Shown here piece by piece: positions 43,601 to 53,339 of a stretch of DNA of 64,000 bases. The translations under genes were made by a program, and so were the position numbers. Below the pieces are notes generated by a model. The model saw only the letters and a list, made by a program, of their open reading frames with translations. It did no database searches and was not told the DNA's origin. Position 1 is the first letter of the stretch. Every line of letters starts with the position of its first letter. Source of the stretch: Isochrysis galbana (lineage: Eukaryota > Haptophyta > Isochrysidales > Isochrysidaceae); assembly GCA_018136815.1 (NCBI GenBank), contig CM030935.1:6632325-6696324 (forward strand), in the 5' to 3' direction.

Positions 43601-44323
43601 TTAAAGCATTTGCCGGCAGGTCCCGTGGTGGCAGGAATATAAATGGCCTGGGCAACAATGAGTGCGTGAATCGCACGCTCCACCTTGTACGCTACAAGGC
43701 GGAGAGGGCGGCGGCGAGGGCGATTGATCGAAGCAATAATGTGCAGAGTACTTCTCACATTTTGGTCTGCATGCGATGCCCTGAGGACATTCGCATTGAG
43801 GTGGAAGATCGTACCGCAGACGTGGGCAGCACGTGTCGCACGAGGCCGGGAGCGTGTCATGCCAGTAGCAGCCGGTAGACGGCGTGCCGACGGCCTCGCC
43901 GCAAGTGTCCACGGGTGGCTGACAGGTCACACAAGAACTGCAGTCCTCATCTGATCCACAAAAAGAGCAGGTGCACGGCATGCCACTTCCCGTCTTGCCC
44001 GTTGTGCAGTAGCACAGGTCCGCATCGTCCACGACTGAATAGCAGTTCTGACAAACAGGAGAATAGCGCGAGCACCAATGGGTATGTGCATTGCACTCGT
44101 TGTTGGCAGGCGGCGCAGTCGGGTCCGAACATGTCAAGGAGTCATCATTGCACACGTGGCACTTGCAACGGACGCCAAGCCTTGTCGTCAGTGAAGTGCA
44201 GTCGCACGTCAAGTCTTCTGAATCCACATCAGACGCCACAGAGTCATAGCCAGCAAACAGGCTCGAGAACGCCAACGTCATGGGCGTGGCGACCACCAAG
44301 CCAACGAGCGAGGCCAACCGCAT
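43601..44323 (-). CDS. Secreted cysteine-rich protein
   Basis: 240 residues, one exon. A signal peptide (MRLASLVGLVVATPMTLAFS) leads into a chain rich in Cys: about 40 of 220 mature residues, in patterns such as CDCTSL, CKCHVCNDDSLTC, CQNCYS, CTCSFCGSDEDCSSCVTC and CECPQGIACRPKCEK. A PSPPPSPP linker precedes a compact C-terminal unit (CSVQGGACDSRTHCCPGHLY SCHHGTC) whose C...C...CC...C...C spacing resembles an inhibitor-cystine-knot fold. The function is unknown: adhesive, inhibitor or knottin-like are all possible. It lies between the two acylated-type genes. Confidence 0.65.
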   Translation of the reverse strand: MRLASLVGLVVATPMTLAFSSLFAGYDSVASDVDSEDLTCDCTSLTTRLGVRCKCHVCNDDSLTCSDPTAPPANNECNAHTHWCSRYSPVCQNCYSVVDDADLCYCTTGKTGSGMPCTCSFCGSDEDCSSCVTCQPPVDTCGEAVGTPSTGCYWHDTLPASCDTCCPRLRYDLPPQCECPQGIACRPKCEKYSAHYCFDQSPSPPPSPPCSVQGGACDSRTHCCPGHLYSCHHGTCRQML

Positions 44324-44855
44324 CGAGGTTTCCGAGTCCGCCTCCCCCTCCCCAGTGAGTGTCCCATACTCTCTAGGCTATCTTTAAAAGAGAGTTCGAC
44401 CGACGGGGCCAGAGTTGCTTCTCGTTGGGTGCGGTGAAACCTTTTGCTAGAACGAGAGGTGTGGGACCGCGTAGCCCTCGACGGCCCCCGCGATGAGGAG
44501 GGGGGCGGTGCTGTGCGCGGTGGTCGTCGTTGGTGGGGTGCATAGGTACATGTAGGCTCGTGGCTACCATAGCTCTAGGTACATACCCCTAGAATATATG
44601 GAAGATGCTCTACAGATCCACACTTCTCATCGGCGGGCGGTCCCAGCGGGTTCCCTTGGGACTTAGGAAGAAGGGGGCCTGTATTGGGCGTTCTTGTTCC
44701 TATTTTCGTGGGCGTAACAGACGGGGAGAGCGCCCGTCTCTTTTTCTCTCGTGGCCGCCGCGGAGAATCTCCGTCGGCGGATTGTTTCATCACGGGATTG
44801 AAACTGAGGCGTATCGTACCACCCACCCTCGAGCGCCGCGCCATAACCCTGGGCC
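44324..44855. other. Intergenic, nothing recognised
   Basis: Upstream region shared by the large gene (plus) and the cysteine-rich gene (minus). I see no TATA box or repeat. Confidence 0.4.
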
Positions 44856-47800
44856 ATGGGGTGCTGCCAGAGCAGAGAGATTCGCTTGGACAGGGACGAG
44901 GCGTCGCCAACAAGCTATTCCATCACTCTGAGCGCCGAGCTCATGACGAACTACCACCAGCATAGCATCATGCAACCGCAGAAGGAATTTGCCGCTGTGC
45001 AGAGCGACACGGGCAACTCCCTCCTCTTCTCAGTTAGCCCGGAGGGCGAGCTGAATGCCGCTGTCGAGGAAACTGGCGTATCCAGCCACGGCTGGGCTGT
45101 GCACAGCCTGAGCAACAGCGTCATCGCGCAGGATTTCGGCGGCGAGGCTTCTGTTGGAACGTTCGCGGTCTCGCAGCGCCAGGGCGATGCATTGCGCGAG
45201 GTGCATGTCGCCATGTCAGTCGAGGCAGCAGGGCAATCCACGCTGTACCTGAGCCTGAACAATTCGAGCTCAGACATGGCCTGGACTGAGAACATGACCT
45301 GGACGAAAGCGCCGTTCAATGGTACCGACAGTGCAGGGTCGCCCATTGCTGCACCCTCGCCACTGAGAGTGAACAAGATCATGCTCGGGCAGGCACGCAG
45401 CGGCGAGTACATCATGGTCGATGTCGAGAGGCAACAACCTAATGCGACGTCACTCGTGGATCGCTACTGGATCGACGTGTCAGACCGTTCAACGCCCGTC
45501 TGGAGACGTGCCCCGCTCGATGCAGATATCCAGGTTGGGACCTACCAATCAGCCATCGGCCGGGCGAGCGGTGAGACCGTCGACGGAGTCTACACCATCG
45601 GCAGAGTCGATGACGCCACACAGATCAGCTACGTGCCCCTCTACAACGACTTCGACCCCCGCACTCCCCCAACGGTCAATAGGCTTCAGCTTCCCGACGT
45701 CGACGCCGTACCCACTGCTCTGGCGGTGGCGCGCTCCATCGATGGGGATGTGGACGCCGATGTCTCCGACCTGTACGTTGCGGCGTCTGGTGGATTGTAC
45801 CTGTTCACCGCCGACAATCAGGACGATACGGCCACAGCCGTCAAGATCGCCACGTCAAAAATGCTCGGCGGTGTTCGTGAGCTGCATGCCGCCGAGGAAG
45901 CCGACGGCGAGGGCGTCAGCCTAGTTACGGTGTGGGGGCTGAACTCTAGCGGCGAGGTTTTCTACCTCACTTGCCCAAAGCTGGACATCTCGAGAACCGG
46001 TGAAGCGTCAATGTGGTACCTCCCGCCCGGGCCCATCCTGGCCGGAGTCGACGCGATCGCGCCGTATGTCAATCGGAGATTCGCGGCAAACACTTTCTTC
46101 GCACACTCAGGGCTGGGGCTCAACAAGCACACGCAGACTCCGGCCACCACGATGTGGACTCGAAAGCCGATCACACTGCCTCCGTCTAGCCTCACGCAGG
46201 ACGCATCCGAGTTCCACAGCTTCACCACAGAGATCAAGCTGACCGAGACCGGCACCGGCTTCACCGCTGCACAAGGCACAGAGGTGCTCGTGACCAGTTC
46301 GACTGTCACGGCGGTGACGATCAACAACGTCTACCATCCGGTTGGCCCCAACTACCCAGTGCGCGTCCCCGTCGACGGGACGGGAACCGTGACCATCATT
46401 GAGCTGACGCACGAGCTGGTGGCCACCCACTTCCATGTGGAACTGGCACCAGCGGCGGGCGTGCTGTCGGCGGCGGGCCAGGAAGGCGGCGTCGTGGCCA
46501 ACCCAATGGCCCATGCGTTCGACCGCAACAGCAGTCTGACGACCGCGGACAGCCTCCGCAAAGCAACGATTACCCAGGACGACGGGACCAAGGTGCCCTT
46601 CCTTCCGGATGAGACCACGGACGAGACTCTCGATCAGATGGCCGAGATGAATCGGTCGTTGGCCAAGGCGCAGGACCATCTCGTCCTGCAGGGGAGAGCG
46701 CTGCACCTCTGCAGGAGTCCGCCGCCGCGGCCGGTGGGTGGCATCGGCACCTTTTTCCATCACATCGGCGACCTCTTGAGCGCCTTGGAATCGGGCGCCG
46801 AGCACTTCGTTGGCGCCGTATGCAGCGTGGTGTGGGACGTTGCGACGGCTGTATATCACTTCGTCGCACAGGTGGGCGAATTGTACTACAAGGCCGTCCT
46901 TGACACCGTTGAGGCTCTCGGAGCGGCCATAAAATGGGTTTACAACGTGGTCAAGGTCGCCATCGAAACGGTCATCGCATTTCTCAAGTTCATCTTCGAG
47001 TACGATGATATTGTCCGCTCATACAAGGTACTCCGCCACTGCCTCGACCTGTGCGTCGACGATACGGCACGCTTCTTCGAGAACAACCTGGAACAATTGA
47101 AGGGCTCGGTGGCGTCCATGTTCGACTCGTTCGAGTCCGAAATAGGTAAGGTTGCCGGTCTGGACGGCTTCAACGTGACGACGGCGGATGCGAGCAACAT
47201 GGGCGGCGGCGGAGTCTCGGAAGCGGCGAGTAATGTCGCGATGCACCACCTCAAGAACAATGCGCGCAACGCGTCGGGCGGTGCTGCCGACAGCAAGCTC
47301 TTCTCGGACAGTCCGGGGGACGACACAGGCTTCGACGCGGCGCTCGACGCCTTCAAAGACCTGGTGAGCTCCGAGGTGGGGACGATTGAATCTGCATACG
47401 ATAGTCTCAAGAAAAACGTCATCGATCAGTTCCGGACGCTCTCTTTCCAGCAAATTGTGGACAGGCTGCTCGGCATCATCGGCATCGCCCTTGTGGACTC
47501 CTACAAGAATATGGCGATGGCGATGTTCGACCTCGTCGTAGCAGGGATCAAAGCATTGCGCGAGCTCCTCTCGGGGTCGTTGTACATTCCGGTCGTCTCG
47601 TGGCTCTTCAACAAGCTCACCGGCGGGGATGATCTAAGCATCACCGGCGTCATTGCCTTTGTCGCGGCCTTCCCAGTCACTATAGGTTTCAAGCTGGTCA
47701 AGCAGGAGGCGCCCTTCAAAGAAGATCAAAACGTAAATCGTATCCTGGCCTTCGGCTCGCTCGACGAATTCAAGGACGCTTTCTCGCCACCCGCATTCAG

Positions 47801-48679
47801 CGCCAAGTACGCGCAAGGGACCTTGTTGGCACCAGCACGGCTAGTTGGAGGCGATGGCGGCAATGATGCGGAGGCCATGGAACTATTCCTCCGCTTGGCT
47901 TCTGGCATCGGCACCGTTCTACGGATGGTCTTTGCATGGATCAAAGATTTCGACGATTTAAACCCCGATTCTATTTTCGGGACCAAGTACGAGGTGGACT
48001 GCATGCGGTGGGTCTCCTCCTTACTCTCCTCGGCCACCTCATATTTCTCGGGGTACAACAAGAAGTGGTACAACGTTGCCAACAAAATACTCCTCTGTGA
48101 GTTCCCCTCCTGGCACATGCTCATGCCCCAGTCTCGCGGCGCGCTACCCCCCCCCCTCCCCCGGGCCTACGCGCACTCCGTGCTGCCTAGAGGTGGCGTT
48201 GTCCGACATGCGAGGTTGGCATGGATCCCCAGGCAGAATGCAGACGCTATACTTTGAAGCGCAGCTCCGCTCTGAGGGAGGCCATCTCACGAACCGAAAT
48301 GTTGCCTGCCGTCGCAGATTTCGGCAAGATGCGGCAGTTCTTCCAGTTGAACGCAAAGTGGTTCGTAAAAGGAGGGCTGCCTGCAGCTGCCGCCAAGAAA
48401 TCCCTCACGGCGATCAAGGTGGCGATGGGCTGGACCGGCACCGTCGAGAACCTGATGAAGGGAGTCCTCGACGTCGTGAGCTTCAATCACAGCACAGCTA
48501 GCAATCGGGGATTGCACATGGCCGGCAAGCTTTCGAACCACATCGGTGGGATCCTCAGCGGGCCCAAAGAATCCATCAAGGCCACCGGGTATGCGGGCGC
48601 AGAAGGTCTCGCGATTGCTTTGGCTGCCGAAACCCTACTCCGTGGTGTCTATGCCATAGTGATCATAGCGAGTGGGTGA
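44856..48679 (+). CDS. Very large protein of unknown function, acylation motif, amphipathic/hydrophobic core
   Basis: Exon 1 from 44856 to about 48096 plus a second open stretch at 48233-48679, about 1230 residues in all. It starts MGCCQSREIRL, a strong myristoylation and double palmitoylation signal, so it should attach to membranes. Residues about 20-400 are beta-rich with repeated propeller-like strands (LYVAASGGLYLFTADN, SLVTVWGLNSSGEVFYL). A Ig/jelly-roll-like section follows. Residues about 625-730 are a long run of aromatic, amphipathic helices (FFHHIGDLLSALESGAEHFV, AIKWVYNVVKVAIETVIAFL, KFIFEYDD). Further helices (GVIAFVAAFPVTIGFKLV) and the second exon (GMGWTGTVENLMKG-like) end the chain. 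I recall similar long proteins in fungi and bacteria but cannot name the family. At 48096 a GTGAGT donor exists, but its phase does not match the obvious acceptor at 48232. Confidence 0.6.
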
Positions 48680-49589
48680 GTAACTTGCGCGATGGCAATA
48701 AAAGGTTTTGCGCTCCTTTCGCACCTTTTCTTCAAACTCCGCTACCATCCGGTCGTCCGGGAAGAAAATTGAAGCGCCACGCTACAGATTTGCCAGCACT
48801 AGAACACTAGCTTAGCCCAGCACCGTACTTCCCATGTAGGCTCAACTATCAGTAAAATTGATAGGGTCATGGGGGCCCCGTTCCCCCCTTCCTCCATCGC
48901 AGACACCCCCTGGTTTGGCCTGCACACTCAACCTCAGCTCCTGCCTGCTGGCAGGGGCTGAGTTGACATCACTCTGGCCCAGACCTTCACCGAGCGCGCG
49001 CCGCGCGCCGCATGCACTCGTCTGCACTGGCCCTCGCTTGTGTACTGACCCCCCCCTCTCCACCACTGAGCCACAGACCACCAGAGCCGACAGGATGGCA
49101 CCCAGGACGGAGCAGGGCCAGGCAGCTTGACTAGCTCCGTGAGCAGGGCCACCTCTGCTGCCCCGGCAGCATCCGGGCCGTTCGTCGACAGGAAGTACCA
49201 CACCCGTCCGGACGCGTGTGCCGAGGGTTCTTCGGGTCGAGGGCGAACCTTCGCCGTCTGAAGGAAAAAAAAAACCTTTTAATATTCTCGCCTCGCGCGC
49301 GGCACTGAGATCTATCTTCGTAGCCACGCTCCTTTCCACCTCGCTCCCCACTACCCGCCTTGCGGCTCCTCCCCTTGTGCTCTACTTAGGGGCTCAGGTT
49401 GTTGGGGGGAGTTGGGTTGGATCGGGTGCACTTGTCCCCAGCGAATGTTCTCGCCTTTCTCCTGTGTCACTGGATGGCCTGTTTATGTTTATTTCGGTCG
49501 TTTGGGCGTCTTGTCGTCCTTGAAGCTCGTTGTGTTGCGCGGTGTTTTAGCGCCTTCTGGTTGGGCTCGAGGCAGGCTGTAGGTGTGTC
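48680..49589. other. Intergenic with head-like module and hairpin
   Basis: Besides the module at 48843-48871, CTCAGC.CCTGCC-TGCT-GGCAGG.GCTGAG at 48932-48963 forms a long near-perfect hairpin. No gene is supported. Confidence 0.5.
48843..48871 (+). repeat. LINE head-like module
   Basis: ACTATCAGTAAAATTGATAG then GGGTCATGG, matching the module at 11581-11617 (ACTATCGTTAAAACGATAG, GGGTCATGG) except for a few bases. It opens MGAPFPPSSIAD, a short proline-rich ORF. Confidence 0.6.
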
Positions 49590-50875
49590 TCAGGCTAGCC
49601 GCTCTGTTAGGCCGACCGCTTCCGCCACTTGTCTCAGGGTGTCGCTCATTTTCAATCTACCCTTTTGGTCCTCCGTGAATATCGGTGAGCTAAGTTCCCT
49701 TGGGGTTTTGATCTTGGGTTTCCTTCCCTGGGCGGCCTTTCCGGTCCTCGCCGAGTTGTAGAGGCTCGGCGGAGCGCGGCCTCTCACCAGGGTAGAAAAT
49801 CTTATGAGCGTGGCTTCCAGTGCTGGTATATAGTGAAATTCGTACGACTCATATTTTACTCTATAGAAGTCTCTGATGATGTACCTCCACGCTATTACGT
49901 ATAAGGATTTTAGGCTGTCGGGGGTAACCGCACTAGGATATGCGAAGAGTCTGTCCTTTGCCTTTTGCGTGCGCGACCTTTTGGGGCAAGGCGTGTAGTT
50001 GGTTATGGCGTCAATGGTTTCGAATATTTTCTTCGTCGCTGGGCACCACGCTAGGTGGCACGAGTCTTCGCGGTGGCATTGGCATAACCTGCATTCACTC
50101 GTCTGGCTGACCGCAAATCTGTTTCTGGTTCCGATTCTCCTGTGGGTTATGTGTTTGAAGTGTGGGTGTTTGTCGGTGTGTTTTAGCAGTGGAAGAGCGT
50201 ATAGTCTTGCTATATGTTTCCACTCCTCCTTTGTAATGTCTAATCTCTTTTCCCATGCGGGTTTCGCCGTTTGTGGGGCATTCGTTCGGGCTATTTTTAG
50301 CGTGGCTTTCGTGATGTCTGAGACCGTGATCGCGTCTAGCGCTACTTTCCCTTTGTTTATAGCGTACTCTTCCGCCAGAGGGTATTCCGTAAATCTCGGG
50401 CCTTTGTACCCGTTCTCCCATTTAGCCGGTGGGTGGTAGTACCGGACTTCACTCTCATCTGTTACGTCTCCGGTGCCGGATATCTCTCCTAGGTAGTCGG
50501 TGTCGGCTTGTAGCCATATGTTGTTCATTTTGGTAATGTAGCGCTCGTCTTCGGAGACTCTCACTTCTCTATTTGGTGTGTTTCCCGCCTCGTGTGGATG
50601 GGTTCCGCCATCGTGGTCGTCCGTGTCCTTTTTGTCCGCTGTCGGGCGTTCTTTCGCTTGTCCTAGTACGCTTCTCGCGTGGCTGACCACCGCGTCCCAT
50701 GATTCTAAGAATTCTTTTTTGTGGATAGTTCTTCCCTCATGTGTGAAGGTGTCGGGTAGGTGCTCGACATAAGCCGAGCATTCCTCTTTGCTGTATGGCG
50801 TCGTAAAGGCGCCGTCTTTAAATACGTTATGTATTACATTAGTGTGTAGCGACTCCCATAGTGTAGATATCTAGA
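49590..50875 (-). pseudogene. LINE ORF2 C-terminal part with zinc-finger domain
   Basis: Opens with homology to the 11-kb LINE (VIHNVFKDG) and stays open for 366 codons from 50690. It contains WLQADTDYLGEISGTGDVTD, a conserved-looking central part (WKHIARLYALPLLKHTDKHP) and a C-terminal finger, ECRLCQCHREDSCHLAWCPA, like the zf-RVT domain at the end of many non-LTR reverse transcriptases. The catalytic palm is absent, so it is 5'-truncated, as is usual for LINE insertions. The intact frame suggests a fairly recent copy. Confidence 0.7.
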
Positions 50876-51127
50876 TATCTAGACATCCAGGACTTCTACT
50901 ACGACTATATATATATGTAGTACTATACATACACCTTTCTATAATGTCTTTCTTCTTTTTTTCTTCCACGCCGCTCCCCTTCCCCCCTCGCCCCTCGCCC
51001 CCTTCCCCCCCCCTTGTTTGTACGCGCCGCTGTTCGCTCGCCTGCTGCCCTCGTTGGCTCGAGGCGTGAGGAGGAGGAGGAGGGCCTCGCTGCCGCTGCC
51101 GCCTGTTGTTGGCATGAGCCCCCCTAC

Positions 51128-51316
51128 CTACCCATCTTCCCATCTTTCTCCTCTTTCGCCCGCGCCCGGGTCATCGCTTCGGCTACGCTCTTGGGAGTGG
51201 AACGCATGTTCTCGAAAGCAGGCAAGTTCCATGATGACTTGAATAAAGCATCTCAAAGTCAGAGTGATGAAACACTGGAGACTGGAGCATGCGCTTTTGG
51301 CCGCAGTCAACTATGA
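51128..51316 (+). pseudogene. hAT transposase C-terminal fragment
   Basis: The frame ending at 51316 reads VIASATLLGVERMFSKAGKF followed by HDDLNKASQSQSDETL, fitting the ERxFSxAG core of the hAT dimerisation domain. No other transposase part is visible. Confidence 0.45.
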
Positions 51317-51465
51317 TTGATTGTGTGAGTAAGATTAGTGAGGAGCCCTTGTGTAATCGTGATCGTCTCACAGTCCACTGACCGCCGGTGCCTGCTGTCA
51401 GCTGTAAGCCCGTCCGCGCTCGACGGACTGTAAGCAGCTAAAGAGGCCCGCTCGCTGCCCGCTAT

Positions 51466-51612
51466 TCACTAGATATACAGATACTAGATATCTAGATATT
51501 GGCGATTGCCATCTAGCTAGATATAGATAGTCGCCGGCTCTATCTAACTAGATATAGATAGTGAAAATCGGGGGTGGATAACTAGATAGCTAGATATCTG
51601 GCTATCTAGTTC
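51466..51612. repeat. AT-rich palindromic cluster next to the LTR element
   Basis: Dense repeats of CTAGATATCTAGATAT, AGCTAGATATAGATAG and CTAGATAGCTAGATATC that can fold on themselves. Related palindromes lie at 50867-50884 and 36812-36827. The methyltransferase-bearing element starts about 20 bp further on. Confidence 0.7.
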
Positions 51613-51630
51613 CACGCCTTACTAATAATC

Positions 51631-52952
51631 TGTCGAGTCGAGCGCTACCGGAGGGCTCTGAGCCACTCCGTCGCGAGCGGCACCGGCGGCTAGCGCGGCG
51701 CTTTGTCCCTCCTCCCCACCGGGAGTCGGGTGAATGAAATTCTGGACTGGGTCGGGCAACCCCATTCGGGTGTATGGACAGGGAACGAACGGCGAACGAA
51801 GGACTGTGGGGCGGCGAGGCGCTCCTAGCGGCCCTAGTGTGTTGGGCTTTAAGAGATTGTTAGACCTACAAAGAACTCTTCCCTCAGGGAGGGAGCCTAG
51901 GCTGCTTGAGTGCAGCGACGCAGCGAACAACGACGGACAAAGAGCCTGAGAACAACAGGATACACCGACTCACGAACACACCGGAATCATTCACCCAAAC
52001 AAAGCAAATTATCAAGCAACCGCGACCCCAAATCACCGATAACTCAAACACGTCGCGAGAGACGGAGAGAGAGAGCGAGAGAGAGAGAGACTCCGCAGCG
52101 ACGGCCGGAGCGTGTCTCCGTTGTAACTTCCCACGTAGCGGAGAGTCCGAAGGGGAGCGTCATGTCGCGCGACCACGGCGATCACTTTGGATACAGATCG
52201 CAACGAGATGTCTTCACGACCGAATAAATCTTGCCGTTGAGCGTGAACCTTCTAGACGCTTCTAACGAACAACCCTGAGTAGCAACCAAGGGGAAGAAAC
52301 ACCAAAGGGGCCAAGGCTTGCATGTAACTTGCATCAAGGGGAAAGATTCCCTCACCTAGGAAGCGAACCTACACCGATCTCCAAGGGGAGATGGCAAATT
52401 AAACCTCAAATCTCGAGCGGCTAGAGCAACCGACTCGCTCGCCAAACACCTTGACCGAGAAGAAAGAAGCAAGGACCTACAAGCCAAGGGTAGCGGACCT
52501 AGGGAATGTGAGAGGAAGTTTCCGAACGCCAACGCGAACGCCAAACGCGGGAAGGCAACGAAACCCTAACCAGGCCAAGCAGAACCTATGAAGAACAGGC
52601 CTGGACGACAACGAAAGTCAGCAGGTCCCAAGAAAGAACCGGAACCCAACAAGAAACGACAAGCCTTGCAAGAAGCTAAACAAGCCTTCACAAGGTAACC
52701 TGAGAGCCTGAGACAAGCGCGCAGCGAGTGACAGGCGACCTGGCTCCTTTGGGTCAAGATTACCCGAAAGGAGGAAACCTGGAATCTAGACCTGACAAAC
52801 AGGCTAGAAGGAACGAAACGAGAACTCGAATTCTAGATCGCTAGGGACGAACCCTACCAACCTAGGTATGCCTGAGCTTCACCGTGTGGCCGCACGGCGA
52901 AGGACCTGGAATCAAGAGCCTGGAAATCGCATCATCTGGGATGAATGCGACA
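51631..52952 (-). repeat. 3' LTR (1322 bp)
   Basis: Direct repeat of 61254-62575, TG...CA ends. The last 135 bp on the minus strand duplicate the start of gag, ending here in VALDSTDY and a stop. Confidence 0.95.
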
Positions 52953-52961
52953 CCCCCCGAC
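52953..52961 (-). other. Polypurine tract of the LTR element
   Basis: On the minus strand GTCGGGGGG stands immediately upstream of the 3' LTR TG, the position where plus-strand DNA synthesis is primed in LTR elements. Confidence 0.65.
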
Positions 52962-53339
52962 TAAGATCGAGACGTCTCCCGATGTCGAGCGGTGAACCTG
53001 GAAACAGAGACCTGGAAACTGGAACCTGAGCTGACCAGAGGTCAGAATCGGAACAAGAAGCAACGGAACATAGCGAGCGAAACGTGGAGACAAGAACACC
53101 CTTTGGATCCAAAGCGAGCACGAAATCGGCGGCTTAACGCGGCGGCCTCTTTCGTACGCACTGCCCCACCCACTTCTCCCTTTTACAGGAGCTTTGCTCG
53201 GGTGTTGCGCCGGGTGTAGAGCGCAGGCAGCACGCGTTCATCACCTCCATGATTCGCTCGGACGGAAACTTGAACTCGGAGCCCTAGCCGAGGCGTGGGG
53301 CTAGCCTAGAGGGACGGGTCCCTTACCCAAGACATGGGA

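Noticed and set aside
43168..43878. 236-codon plus-strand ORF
   Set aside because: Its 3' part is antisense to the cysteine-rich gene, and the 5' part is low complexity with no recognisable domain.
46107..46859. 250-codon minus-strand ORF inside the giant gene
   Set aside because: Shadow frame of the strongly supported plus-strand coding sequence.
51906..52265. 119-codon ORF, identical copy at 61529-61888
   Set aside because: Both lie in the LTRs on the strand opposite to the element's genes; the identity reflects LTR duplication, not a conserved gene.
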